A stretch of DNA of 64,000 nt, taken from contig JACYXH010000136.1 in assembly GCA_026745465.1 (NCBI GenBank), positions 26,001 to 90,000 of the forward strand, read 5' to 3'. This stretch comes from Lota lota. Lineage: Eukaryota > Chordata > Actinopteri > Gadiformes > Lotidae. Under the pieces are notes generated by a model. It did no database searches. It had not been told where the DNA came from and saw only the letters and a program-made list of their open reading frames with translations. Shown here piece after piece: positions 24,595-35,732 of the stretch; positions within the stretch are counted from its first letter, which is position 1, and each line of letters starts with the position of its first letter. The position numbers and the translations under genes are program-made.

Positions 24595-24745
24595 TCACAC
24601 ATGCATGGACACACACTTTCATCTACACACACACACACACACACACAAACACACATGCATAGACACACTTACACACAGAACAAAACACAAACGCCACACA
24701 CATACTCATATACACACGCATGTGTGCAGAAACAACCACACACAG

Positions 24746-24779
<34 letters not shown>

Positions 24780-24790
24780 ATACACACACA
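24595..24790. repeat. Degenerate (CA)n tract
   Basis: CA blocks separated by TGCATGGA, GACACACTT, AACGCC and AACAACC, with the longest pure block at about 24743-24772. Confidence 0.93.
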
Positions 24791-25668
24791 GTCTGTTTGT
24801 CTTTCATTTATTAAATAAGATTGGTCATTGCACATCTTAATTTCCGAAATGTCAAAACGTGCTATTTGTGAATTAAAACGTATTTTGTAGCAAGGGGATC
24901 TTAAACGTGTGTCACAACTGCACTGAGCCTTCACAATGCATTTAGCCTGCACTTCAGCCTAAATGACAGTATCTTCACTTTATTTCTCTACAACCAAATC
25001 ATTCTTCAAAGAACGTACAAAACACACAGACACACCAGCATTGGAAAATGCAACAGATACATCACTGTGTTAAGAGATTTTGCCATCAACAAGCATATAG
25101 TGTCACAACTTTGTAAATTGTTTTAAATACGAAAATGTCGTAGGAAAGATATAATTTCATTCATAATACTTTTTTCATATATTCACAAGTTTCTTACAAT
25201 TACAAGCAATACTTGTGTCATATATTAGGTGACATGTCTATGTGTCCAGTGTGAGTTTATTTAAGTTATTTTTTTTTAAGTGAACTTCTTTCACATAGTT
25301 AGAAAGAAAAAATTACAGATTTTCCCCAACGGCTCAATGTAGTTCTTCCCATTCTTCTTCTTCCTTTTTTTACAGCAGAGGAAACATGTAGAAGGTTGAG
25401 ATGTTGTTAAGTGCTCATGTTAGAAGTGTGGACAGCCTGGGGCCAGCGCTAGCCTTGAGGCTCTCCATCCAGGCCTCCGCCGTCTCATTTGTCTGTTCAG
25501 AGGTCAGCCCGAGATGAAAGCCCTTCTGTCCGATACCCACTGACCTACGCAGGGTTTGGCATCCTCGCATCTCACCTGTCCTCTAACCCCCCCCCCTTCT
25601 CCCTCCCCCTCCATCCCACTGTCTCACCCCCCCTCACACGCTCCTCCAGGTCTCCAGGCCGTGTCAAA

Positions 25669-25669
<1 letters not shown>
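24791..25669. other. Single-copy upstream DNA
   Basis: AT-rich to 25380, then pyrimidine-rich with C10 at 25587-25596. No gene recognised. Confidence 0.5.

Positions 25670-25700
<31 letters not shown>
25670..25700. repeat. G31 homopolymer
   Basis: Pure G run on plus. Confidence 0.95.
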
Positions 25701-25701
<1 letters not shown>

Positions 25702-26435
25702 GCCATCAGTTAGCCTGGAAGTGGACGTGCAGTGGAGGCCTTCATAGCGCTGTTGTTTACACGCTGCGGTTTGTTTTGACATTGACTTCCTTGGCGGTGA
25801 CTGTGCTTCCTGTCCGGACATCTTGTTTTATGTACTGGTGTGTTTCTTCAGAAGCGTGAATCAAGAAAGGTGACCAGTGTACTGACCAATCAACTGCGTT
25901 GTGTTCATAAAAACTTTGAAGAGGATTGCAGAGTAAACTCATTTTGTTTTGTTCATGGCATTCCTTGATGACACCCGCGGTAACCACCCCATAATTTGCC
26001 TAGTCATGTTTTTTATGCAATTGACTGAATATCGTTTCTTATTATGACATGACATAAATACCTACGAGTATGGTGTGACATAGGAAACTTTATATAACTA
26101 CAGAAAACATATAATAAATCCAAGTATATAATTTCTATTCAAGTGTTTATATAGTCTATGTTTTGGAAGCTATCTGGAAGCTATCTGTCTGATCATATCA
26201 CCTGCCCAGGTGAATTAATAGTAATTAGTGGAGACTGAGAATCTCCCTTTCAAAATGAATCAAAAGAACGTTTGACATCCTCCCTCCGAGCCTATGAGTT
26301 TCGAGATATGTTTTTTTTGTTATCTATGTTATCTATCTATGTTGTCTATTGTCTTCTACGATATTATTTCTGAGTATCCTTTCAGCAGCTTTTATTTATT
26401 TATAAATCGTTCTTTTTTTTGCTCTCTGCTCTAGC
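25701..26435. other. AT-rich single-copy DNA
   Basis: Short direct repeats only (TATCTGGAAGC duplicated near 26170; TATCTATG near 26320). No gene seen. Confidence 0.5.
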
Positions 26436-27004
26436 AGGGGCCTCTCTCTCCCCTCTAGCAGGGGCCTCTCTCTCCCCTCTAGCAGGGGCCTCTCTCTCCC
26501 CTCCAGCAGGGGCCTCTCTCTCTCCCCTCTAGCAGGGGCCTCTCTCTCCCCTCCAGCAGGGGCCTCTCTCTCCCCTCTAGCAGGGGCCTCTCTCTCCCCT
26601 CTAGCAGGGGCCTCTCTCTCCCCTCTAGCAGGGGCCTCTCTCTCCTCCCCTGTAGGGGCCTCTCTCTCCCCTCTAGCAGGGGCCTCTCTCTCCTCCCCTG
26701 TAGGGGCCTCTCTCTCCCCTCTAGCAGGGGCCTCTCTCTCCCCTCCAGCAGGGGCCTCTCTCCCCTCCAGCAGGGGCCTCTCTCTCCCCTCTAGCAGGGG
26801 CCTCTCTCTCCCCTCTAGCAGGGGCCTCTCTCTCCCCTCTAGCAGGGGCCTCTGTCTCCTCCCCTGTAGGGGCCTCTCTCTCCCCTCTAGCAGGGGCCTC
26901 TTTCTCCCCTCCAGCAGGGGCCTCTCTCCCCTCTAGCAGGGGCCTCTCTCTCCCCTCTAGCAGGGGCCTCTCTCTCCCCTCTAGCAGGGGCCTCTCTCTC
27001 CTCC
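26436..27004. repeat. 24-bp minisatellite, about 24 copies
   Basis: Unit CTCTAGCAGGGGCCTCTCTCTCCC. I count 24 GGGGCCTC cores. Variants are CTCCAGCAGGGG and TCCCCTGTAGGGG, plus units lengthened or shortened by one CT. Because the unit is a multiple of three, one minus-strand frame stays open through about 96 codons as an Ala/Arg/Glu/Pro/Gly repeat. I regard that as a by-product of periodicity. Confidence 0.97.
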
Positions 27005-27436
27005 CCGGCATTCAAGCAGGGACCGAACGGTGGCTCGTCGTCAGGGATAACGGGCCAGAGTAGATGAACGGTGTCAGGTAAAGTGCTGGGAGAGACGTTT
27101 AATGTGTTTTATATCAACGTGTCTGAATTGTCCGGGAACACTCGAATCACTCAGTGTCGAGCGGATGTGCTGTAATGAGACTCTCCTCCTCTCATCCGAA
27201 GACACGCGTCTCCTTGCTGTCACTCCGGCTAACGGAGGGTAGCAACACGCGGGGAGAAAAAAAAGGAGGAGAGGTGGAAGACGAAGCTTTCGAGTCTTTT
27301 GAAGCGCCCGGTTACATGTGATCTAGCGCTAGCCGCGTTAGCTGGGGAGCTCAATCCCGCTCAGACGGGATTATTTTATGGCGTTGTCTCTGTGAGTGAG
27401 TGGGGGTAGTGGTGGTGTGTGTGTGTGGAGGGGAGT
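27005..27436. other. Single-copy block, CpG-rich
   Basis: CpGs cluster at 27130-27360 (ACACGCGTC, CACGCGGGG, CTAGCGCTAGCCGCG). No gene recognised. Confidence 0.45.
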
Positions 27437-27456
27437 GGGGGGGGGGGGGGGGGGGG
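27437..27456. repeat. G20 homopolymer
   Basis: G run on plus just after GTGTGTGTG and GGAGGGGAG. Confidence 0.95.
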
Positions 27457-28412
27457 TCACACTTAAGAGCTCCTTCAAACATCTGGAGTTTTAGAACATA
27501 AATTATCCAATGAGGCAGCGCGTTTGGATTGAGACATTCGCACACGGTTCACAGCGTCTTTGCATGCCACACAGATGTTTGGCTTCGTAAGTAATATCAA
27601 AGCCAAGAGGAAGTCAACAGATTTCGCGCTATTGTTATTTAACGTGGACGCCAGAAAGTCTCTTACCCACCATTTGGACAAAATAAATGGGGAAAAAATA
27701 CAACTGTATTTTCTTTTACAATATCTATGTTTGAGTGTTGGTAATAAAACACCATTTGGGCTGTGGCGACGCAGCCTGGACTGATGCTGGCTGAAGCAGT
27801 GGTTTCTTTTCACTTTGAGACACCCATTGTTTTGTCAGATCGTTGGTAGCCAGGGATGAACTGCATCAGTGGTGGTGGAGTGGGGGGGGGGGTTCATATG
27901 GTTGATGTCTTGTTATTAACATTGAGGTCAGCGGGACTAGGAACGTGTGTGTGTGTGTTTATGTTATTTTTGCATGTGTTTGTGCTAATGAGTGCGTGGG
28001 TGTGTAGGTGAGCGTGTGTGTGCGTTTGTGCATCTCTGGGTGTGAGTGCTGGTGAGCATGTTCAGGTGGAGGCTGGGAGGGTGGTGGAGGTGGAGGGTGG
28101 CCACAGCACAATGGCCTCCCTTTGCTTGTCACAATGGGTGAAGCCAGGACTTTGAGCGTGAAAGGGTGGGGTGAGGGTGTAGCTCTAATTATCTCCACCT
28201 GGGCCCGCTACGATGGGAGGAGGCCTGGTGATGAAGCCATCAGCTGTCTTCTTCACTCTGGCACCACCAACACTTTGGATACATCTGTGTCTTATTTTCT
28301 TTTCTGGAACAATCAGTCCGGCAGGCTAAGCAGGCATGACCGCGCTCTGGCGTGGAGCTGCGAGGTCTCTGGCAAAGTTCTAGAAGGATGAAGAGGACGA
28401 GCAGTGATGCAA
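27457..28412. other. Single-copy upstream DNA
   Basis: AT-rich to about 27800. G11 at 27882-27892 and loose TG-rich DNA at 27946-28050 follow. No gene recognised. Confidence 0.45.
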
Positions 28413-28448
28413 GGGGGGGGGGGGGGCGGGGGGGGGGGGGGGGGGGGG
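28413..28448. repeat. G14-C-G21 homopolymer pair
   Basis: Two G runs split by a single C at 28427. Confidence 0.95.
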
Positions 28449-28470
28449 ACTTGGCTGGGAGTGCACTTAT

Positions 28471-28769
28471 GTGGGTGTGTGTGGGTGTTTTTGTGTTTGT
28501 GTTTGTTTGTGTGTGTGTGTGTGTGTATTTGTGTGTGTGTTTGTTTGTGTGTGTGTGTGTGTGTGTGTGTGCATGTGTAGGTGTGGGTGTGGGTGTGTTT
28601 GTGCGTTTGTGTGTGTGTTTGTGTATTTGTGTGTGTGTGTGTGTGTGTGTGTGTAGGTGTGGGTGTGGGTGTGTTTGTGCATGTGTGTGTGTATGTGTGT
28701 CTGTGTGTGTGTGCCAGAGTTTGCCTTCTCCGCTCCCTGAGATTCAGGCTGGGGGGGGGGGGGGGGGGG
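28471..28769. repeat. Compound (TG)n array ending in G19
   Basis: TG blocks with TTTG and AGGTGTGGGTGTGGG inserts to 28713. The segment with GTAGGTGTGGGTGTGGGTGTG occurs twice (28577 and 28653), a roughly 77-bp duplication. G19 follows at 28751-28769. Confidence 0.93.
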
Positions 28770-29446
28770 CTGGGGGGTTAGTGTGTGTGTCTTGGACCTG
28801 GAGATGCTGTGTTTGTATGTAAAAGAAACGGGCACTGGATGTGGGAGTGTTTGTGAAAGCAGGGTGTGATTGTAACAAAGCGTTGCGACATGTGTGAGAT
28901 CAGATAATTGTTTTCTTTAGTTGACACACCGAATATTTGTTCCGTTTTTTTTACACGTTGTGTTTATTCTGTTTTCAGCCCTGGGTGTTTGTGGTAACCA
29001 ACTGTTGTGATTCTCAGCATTGTCTCCCCACCCCACCCACCCCCCCACCCCCCCACCCCACCCCGCTCAACACACCTTGGATAGAAAAAGGCTCATCATG
29101 TTTTCAATATTGTCGCTTCTGATTAGACGGAGAGATCTTAGGTGCCTTGTGCGGAACGTCACGCCCGTTTACAGGCGATGACCAGATACGCAGCCCACAA
29201 TGGCGTCCATGTAAACAATCACATCTGTTTAAACCCACCTGCTACCCACTCTTTATTAGCCTGGAAACAACGGCCCAGAGAAAGTTCTGTTCATCCATGA
29301 CCACATCCCAGTAAACACTCCAGCCTTGCAAAACCCACGACTTGGAGCGCCTGCTAATTAACCCAGATTTCTAATGACTGTCAAACCAGTGTTATTCCCT
29401 CAAAGAATATGCAGCGTTGCCTTTATGTGATTTCTATCTGTTGTGT
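28770..29446. other. Single-copy upstream DNA
   Basis: C-rich CCCCACCCC string at 29026-29065; otherwise unremarkable and without a gene. Confidence 0.5.
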
Positions 29447-29491
29447 ACACACACACACACAAACACACACATACACAAACACACACATACA
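29447..29491. repeat. (CA)n microsatellite
   Basis: CA blocks with AAAC and ATAC interruptions. Confidence 0.93.
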
Positions 29492-29666
29492 TGTACTGTA
29501 TATATAAACTGTATATATAAATAGAGAGAAAGATAGAAAGAGAAAGAAAGAGCTAGAGATTTATACATAGTTTTGTAGATGTGTATATATAGAGAGAGAT
29601 TAATCGTCTTTGTTTTCATTGTTTTTTGGTTGTTTCCTCTCTATCCCTTGAACCCTGCCACCCTGT

Positions 29667-29849
29667 GTGCGTGCATGTGTGTGTGTGTGTTTGTGTGCGT
29701 GTGTGTGTGCACACTCGTGCGTGCGTGTATGTGTGTGTGTGTTTGTGTGAGTGTATGTGTGCACACTCGTGCGTGCGTGCATGTGTGTATGTGCGTGTGT
29801 GTGTGCATGTGTGCGCGTGCGTGTGCGTGCTTGTGTGTGCGTGCGTGCG
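29667..29849. repeat. Compound (TG)n/(GC)n array
   Basis: TG and CG dinucleotides. The segment GTGTGCACACTCGTGCGTGCGTG occurs twice (about 29705 and 29757). Confidence 0.93.
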
Positions 29850-30180
29850 GAGTGTACGCAGACAGTGTGAGTGAAGACGGAAGGGAAGCGTGGGGGGGGG
29901 GGGCTGCTACCAGAATGATCACTATCATTAACATTCACTGTGGCGGGGGTGGGTGGGGGGAGGAGGGTGGGGTGGGTGGTTCACTTATCATCCCTAACTG
30001 GAGGGACATGGCAGCCATTACGAGGCGTCTGCAAGGTGGAGCGCCATGATACATATTGCATGGTGCCACAATGGATTTATGTATTCAGTAACAAAAGAAA
30101 AGTCTAATGAAAAAATACAGAGGGCCATCCTTTATATGGCCCGGCTCCACTCCAACTGAGGCCACCACGCCCGCTGGGGA

Positions 30181-30201
30181 GGGGGGGGGGGGGGGGGGGG
30201 G
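30181..30201. repeat. G21 homopolymer
   Basis: Pure G run on plus. It sits in a G-rich strand segment (29892-30360) that also has G12 at 29892 and G15 at 30325. Confidence 0.95.
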
Positions 30202-30339
30202 AGAGTGGGATGGAGGGGAGAGGAGGGGGAGGCAGGGGGGGTTAGGGTCGGGTGGGAAGGGGGATTCCACGTGGTGGTTTTTTGCTCTCCTGTCACTCAA
30301 GCCCTGGACGATGTTGGGGGGGGTGGGGGGGGGGGGGGG

Positions 30340-31160
30340 TCCTTATTTCCTGTCCCCCAGGTCAGGTGTGATGATGCAGGGAGAAGGGAATGGTTTGGGG
30401 TATGAAGGAGATAACACGACTAGGGATAGTCCTGGACCCACTGAAAATGTTTTAGTGGACCTTTGAATCCTTCAATGATACATCCTTGGGCCTAGATGGT
30501 TTCTATTAAACAAGTAGACATTAGACTTTAAAATAAACGATGTTACGCAATGGCTGTCAATCGATCGACAATGAACAAGGGCAGATAGTAGTTTATTGTT
30601 GTGAACAAGAAAGTAGAAACTAGACCTGGAAACCTCAACAGGGTTTCGGGATAGCAAAGCACCAAACAGATGCTTGGTGAACGATATTTGTGGTGGAGTT
30701 TCTACCAGTAGAAAGTCCCCCAGACCAGTAATAACCTAATTGGAGAGGAGCCTCTAACTGGTTCCTCTGTGTCCGTGGGTATTAATAGAGTCCATAATGG
30801 ACCTGGGTGTGATGCTATCATTCATCTCTGCTCAGAAACACTCCAGGTTCAGCTCTCTGCTCATTTTCCTAATGATGTTCTTGTTTTAGGTATGTTTTCT
30901 CTTTAAGGTTTGTAGGATTCCTGCTTAATGGACACTATTCATCACAGGTTCCCTTTTTTACCCCAAGTATGTCACACAAACTTGTGTGACATAACAAATT
31001 GCCAAAATGAAAGGCTTTTCAACCAGGGAATTGGTTTATTCATCAACCCTAGGAGGAAAAGAGCAAGAAAAGCGAAGCAACAATGATCAGTTCTTATCAC
31101 TGTTATACCTGGGTCAATCTCCTCAGGTGTTGTTGATGAGGTCCTTTATCTTGCTCTTGA
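30340..31160. other. Single-copy upstream DNA
   Basis: Repeat-free except for a perfect 12-bp inverted repeat at 30968-30993. No gene recognised. Confidence 0.5.
30968..30993. repeat. Perfect 12-bp inverted repeat, 2-base spacer
   Basis: TATGTCACACAA, then AC, then TTGTGTGACATA. All 12 positions pair. Confidence 0.9.
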
Positions 31161-31184
31161 TTAGCTTAGCTTAGCTTAGCTTAG
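31161..31184. repeat. (TTAGC)n pentanucleotide repeat
   Basis: About 4.5 copies. Confidence 0.93.
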
Positions 31185-31687
31185 GTGATTGGCTCCTTTT
31201 CTTTATTCACGACTTGGTCGCAACTTGTTTGATGAATCATCCTTTGTGATGTCGATTAACAAAAACTATTTTTTATTGTGATTGTCGATCGTCCTCAAAG
31301 GGCCGCATAGCGCTGTTCTTGTTGTTTAATTGTGCTCGTCGGGGGAAACATATCCTAAACGCTAGCCCTGGGTTCTTCCTCAGTCCACGTCTCCATGTTG
31401 GTCGATTTGCTCTCTGGCCGTTGACCAACAGAAAGTGCCACTGGTTTTTAACCACTTGGTTCTCCCCCCGTCCGCCGTCGGGAGCTCGTGGCTCGCTGGC
31501 AAGGCTGCGCACCGCTGGCATAACCCGTCCTGCGGCGGCGCTTAAAACATGTTTCAGCTCTGGAACACAGCTGGCGTCTTGGCCAGCTGAAGACGCGGCG
31601 GGCCACATGGACGTCAGAGGACAACTCAAATGGACTCAAGCTGGGATGATGGGGGCCGTGGATCGGCGCAATATTGTCCACGCAGAG
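31185..31687. other. Single-copy block, CpG-rich
   Basis: CpGs are dense at 31460-31540. Frames on both strands stay open for about 100 codons, but none resembles a known domain. Confidence 0.45.

Positions 31688-31728
<41 letters not shown>
31688..31728. repeat. C41 homopolymer
   Basis: Forty-one consecutive C, the longest homopolymer in the window. G14 on the same strand follows at 31785-31798. Confidence 0.95.
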
Positions 31729-31931
31729 TGCCGTCAGACACACTGTTGGTTTAAACAGTTAAAAGCAGAGGGGGATGGAGGGGAGGGGGGGGGGGGGGTC
31801 TGCTCTCTTGGATCACTGCAATCTAATTAGACAGAGAGCTCAATTTGGTTCATTCCTTAATTTGCAATTGGAAATGATACTGTAGCACACACAGTGTTTG
31901 GGAAGGCATTGGCATGCATGGGCAAGCTGCT

Positions 31932-32122
31932 CTGTGTGTTTTTGTGTGGGTGTGTTAGTGTGTGTGCGTGTGTGTGCGTGTGTATATGTGTATATGTGTG
32001 TATGCGTGTATGTGTGTATGTGTGTATGTGTGTGTGCGTATGTGTGTATGGGTGTATGCGTGTGTATGTGTGTATGCGTGTATGTGTGTATGCGTATATG
32101 TGTGTATGCGTGTGTGTGTGTG

Positions 32123-32175
<53 letters not shown>

Positions 32176-32205
32176 GTGTGTGTGTGTATACCTGTACGTG
32201 TGTAT
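31932..32205. repeat. Compound (TG)n/(TATG)n array
   Basis: TG blocks with regular TATG and GCG inserts, in sub-units such as GTGTGTATGCGTGTATGTGTGTATG. Confidence 0.94.
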
Positions 32206-32381
32206 AATACCATGGTGGGCCTGTGAGTCCATGCCCCCCCCCCCAGCGCCGGTGTGTGTGCAGAGTTATGTGTTGCTAAACACCACCAGGACCCAAGCAG
32301 GACCCAGTTTGATGCCGAGGCTTTCCAATCTCATGCTTCACGCGCACTGCCTCACATCACAGGCTCTTATTTACAGACAGG

Positions 32382-32382
<1 letters not shown>

Positions 32383-32420
<38 letters not shown>
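32383..32420. repeat. C38 homopolymer
   Basis: C38 followed by GCGCG and C9. Confidence 0.95.
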
Positions 32421-32421
<1 letters not shown>

Positions 32422-33814
32422 CGCGCCCCCCCCCGAGGAGTGCATAATGTTCAGGTCCAGTCAAGAGATGGGAGCCGTGTCTCCCTGTCCGCGTACCCTG
32501 AGCCCAGCTGACAGTCACACATCGACACAATGGTTCCTGTTTCGGGGCCCTGCAATTGTCAAGTGTACGCTTGTGTGAGCCAGGAGCGGTGGGTGTTCAC
32601 CTAAATCAGCGGCGGCTTGTTGTAGAGCGATGTCTCGTCTCGTCTGCGGACCGGGGAGGTAGGCGAGGGAGGGCGGCTTTGTGCTGTGCGAAGCCCTCCG
32701 ACGTCTTGTTGAGTTAACAGGATAGATTGTTAATCTCTGCAATAACAAAAGATGAGCGTTGGCATTGAGTGATTCCCGTGTCCTGTTCGGAGCGTTTGTG
32801 CATTTCAACACAGTCTGAGCTGGTGGGATCAACAAGCACCATGCGCAAGCTCTTTAAAAGTTTCATCAATTGCCTCCAAACTTTAAATATGCCCAAAGTG
32901 CATCGTGGGTAGGATGGGAGACAAGTCCGTAAATAAGAGCTGTCCAGCATTTTTCAAGTCATTGACATTAAGATGAGTCCTATAAACACACTCTTTCTCA
33001 CTCACACACACACACACACATGCACCCACGCACGCACACACACACACAGAAGGCGATGGTAGAGATAAGTCATTACGCTGTCTTGATAACTCAAGACAGG
33101 AAGGTCCATTGTTAAATCGTAGATGATGGTTCAGCATGCTGGCACCACACAACGGCACTTAGAAACAAACGAGTAGAGAGCACCTTCTTCTTTTAGGAAG
33201 CCTGAGGCGTCCAAAGATACCATCCATTCATCCGCTTAAACAACGTGGCAGATGATGATGGTAAATGGGACATTTGTGTGGGCAACATTTGAATACCATT
33301 TAGAGGACAAACACAAGCGCGTGATTCATTTAAGATGCCGATATTAACTACGAAGATGCGTGGCTCTCAAATCTTCAACCACGAATTGTATTTCCTTTCA
33401 GCATACACAGTGATTTACTTTTTCGTTTGAATGTTTTGATACTGCTGCTGTCACTGCTGTTCGTCGCTTCCGTAAGCATGGTGGATTCTGTTCTCTACTC
33501 CGGCGCGTTGAGGGAATTATCAGAGGCCCATCGAGTGGTGACGAAGCTTCCCGTTTGTCTGCTTCTTGCGATCAGAGCTTCAAAACACAAGAGAGGCGGA
33601 GAGACGCCACTGCCGCTGTCCAGATCCAGTCAGGTCTCCACGCGACCCCGACGCGGTCGGGCTAAGGGTGACTCTCCCACAATGCAGCGGTGCACCACCT
33701 CCCCTCGTCCCGATAGGGGAGCGAGAGATGTGCAGCGGCCTCAAACAGAGGTGGCATCTGGTGCCCAATTTGTCATGCCTGAATTACCCGGGAGCCGATA
33801 AAGGCTGAAGTTTT
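32421..33814. other. Single-copy upstream DNA
   Basis: A CA tract with GCACGC variants lies at 33003-33048. No gene recognised; the 33427-33801 open frame is discussed under rejections. Confidence 0.45.
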
Positions 33815-34025
33815 AATAAAAGTTGGGGGCAGCAGATAGCCTGATGAAGGACACTGATGAAGTGTCTGGGGGCTTTTCTCCAGCCGGAGATAAGGAGCTG
33901 TACACAGGGAAGGTCGAGCTCAAGATCTCATCTCGGCTTTGATAATACCCACCCAGGAGCTTCCCATTCATTTCTATATTTATAAAATGATTGAAAATGC
34001 AGTTGAAATGCAACCAGAACACTGA
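33815..34025. promoter_or_regulatory. Candidate conserved noncoding element
   Basis: Repeat-free, balanced composition, with TTGATAATACCC near 33940 and an A/T-rich end at 33975-34010. Called by appearance only. Confidence 0.25.
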
Positions 34026-34031
34026 ATGGGG

Positions 34032-34034
<3 letters not shown>

Positions 34035-34069
<35 letters not shown>

Positions 34070-34075
34070 GAGAGA
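34035..34075. repeat. (GA)n microsatellite
   Basis: GA tract with ACGA interruption, followed by A8 and AATAATAATAAATAA. Confidence 0.95.
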
Positions 34076-34319
34076 AAAAAAAATAATAATAAATAAGCAA
34101 ATAAATAATGATGATGATCCAAACGAGGAGAAGCCGGGGTGGAGGGTGTGGAGTGCTGAAGCGTCTCTGCCTGTAATTTGGCCACCCGCCAGCAGCCATT
34201 GCTCACCCTCAGCTTCGACTGCAACGCTCCAGATGTGCCAGCGGCACGTTTTTTGGATTTTGCCAGCTGACTGCACCGTTTGATAGCCCTCTCTCTGGAT
34301 GCCCATCACCGGCCGCAGA

Positions 34320-34480
34320 GATAGAATGAAATGATGATGATCTTCCCACAAGTTGGGTGAGGAAACAACGCGTATAAATCTTGATTTCATCCCAGCGTGA
34401 GAAGTCTTTATCCATCATCACTCTTAATGAACAAGTCATTAGCCGCGATGAATGGCGCTGGGGGCTCCCGCTCGCCACCG
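34320..34480. promoter_or_regulatory. Candidate conserved noncoding element
   Basis: Repeat-free block with TCTTAATGAACAAGTCATTAGCC at its core. Single-copy DNA without a gene continues to 34700. Confidence 0.25.
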
Positions 34481-34700
34481 CTGCTTTTGTTTGCCGCTTC
34501 TTCCTTTTTTTCCTTTCTTTTTTTTCTTCTTCCAGGGGCCAACTTCCTGCGCCCTTTGAGAGGGTCAAACTCATTCCTCCAGATGCGGGGGGCAACCTCT
34601 GGGCTCCCGGGGGCCGGCTGCGCTCCCCGTGTAGTATAGAGGATATGGAGAAATACGGAGGGGGGGGTTTGTTTGCTGTTTCCGCCTCATTGTTTGTGGC

Positions 34701-34727
34701 GGGGGGGGGGGGGGGGGGGGGGGGGGG
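34701..34727. repeat. G27 homopolymer
   Basis: Pure G run on plus. Confidence 0.95.
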
Positions 34728-35248
34728 TTCTTCATGGCCCATTGTGCCGGCGGAGCGGTGGACTCTGAGGCCGCCTATTATGCTAATCTTATGTGCACAG
34801 TTCCCTGCTTGATGCAGGCTTTGCTATGTAAACAGAAAATGGCTTTTGTTGCACGGTAATAGGGATGCTACTGTGGAGGAGTAACCGCCACGCTGTGCTC
34901 CACCGTTAGCGTGTGCGCTTAAGCCCGCCCGCGTCAGACTCATTGACTTTACCGTAGCAGTGTGGTTAAGTCCAACGGCTCATGCTGGGAAGTGGGTCAA
35001 ATTATTGAACTACAACTTTTAACTGAGAAGGCCACGGGACATGAAAGAAAACATACGCCGTGTACATGCACAGTCTACAGAACAGTCCCATGTCATCACT
35101 ATTTTCAAAACACATTGCTCATGAGTTCCCCAGCACCATTAGCCCCCGGGCTACCAGCCTCTCAAACACATGGACGCAAAAGTTGGATGAAACATTTGTG
35201 ATCGCACCCTTCCTTATGCTCTGAAGAACAATGCATTGTGGATATCAA
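34728..35248. other. Single-copy upstream DNA
   Basis: No repeats or gene recognised. Confidence 0.5.
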
Positions 35249-35277
35249 AGAGAGAGAGAGAGAGAGCGAGAGAGAGC

Positions 35278-35330
<53 letters not shown>

Positions 35331-35352
35331 CGAGAGCGAGAGCGAGAGCGAG

Positions 35353-35400
<48 letters not shown>
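35249..35400. repeat. (GA)n with GAGAGC sub-repeat
   Basis: 152 bp of GA with CG substitutions every 6-24 bp. At 35329-35360 the unit becomes a regular hexamer GAGAGC. Confidence 0.96.
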
Positions 35401-35402
<2 letters not shown>

Positions 35403-35532
35403 GCATCCATGTGAGCAGCAGACACACGCTGACATGAAGGTAATTGAAAATATCTTAGCGGTGCTACAGTACGGTGTCGCCGGCTCATACCGGGACACGG
35501 GGGTGCAGACAGACGGGTGCTCTCCTTGTTAG

Positions 35533-35544
35533 TGACAGCTGTCG
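35533..35544. promoter_or_regulatory. Near-palindromic TGIF/PREP-type site
   Basis: TGACAGCTGTCG matches the palindrome TGACAGCTGTCA at 11 of 12 positions. See the perfect copy at 49168. Confidence 0.35.
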
Positions 35545-35706
35545 TGTTCCCACGCGGCACGCCACGGGACGTACGGTTAACACGGGAGGGTTCCCGTAAC
35601 TTGGAGTGTGTGAAGTTCCCTGGTGGCGTTCCCGGGAGACACGCCTCTCTCCACATGCATGAGGAGGGTGCTCCGAGGAAACGGTAGTGGGTGGGGGTGG
35701 GGGGGT

Positions 35707-35732
35707 GGGGGGGGGGGGGGGGGGGGGGGGGG
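35707..35732. repeat. G26 homopolymer
   Basis: G run on plus preceded by GTGGGTGGGGGTGGGGGGGTG, so the whole 35686-35732 stretch is G-quadruplex-prone. Confidence 0.95.

Noticed and set aside
26721..27011. Open minus-strand frame encoding a 24-bp-periodic Ala/Arg/Glu/Pro repeat
   Set aside because: A unit length divisible by three keeps a frame open automatically. No splice sites or unique ends suggest a gene.
27475..27813. 112-codon minus-strand frame in AT-rich DNA
   Set aside because: Basic and hydrophobic residues without any recognisable domain. A frame on the other strand is open in the same place.
33427..33801. 124-codon plus-strand frame with a hydrophobic, signal-peptide-like start
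   Set aside because: The hydrophobic part begins at a TTG codon. The first ATG in frame is at about 33478, after the hydrophobic stretch. The rest has no known similarity and reads like GC-rich noise.
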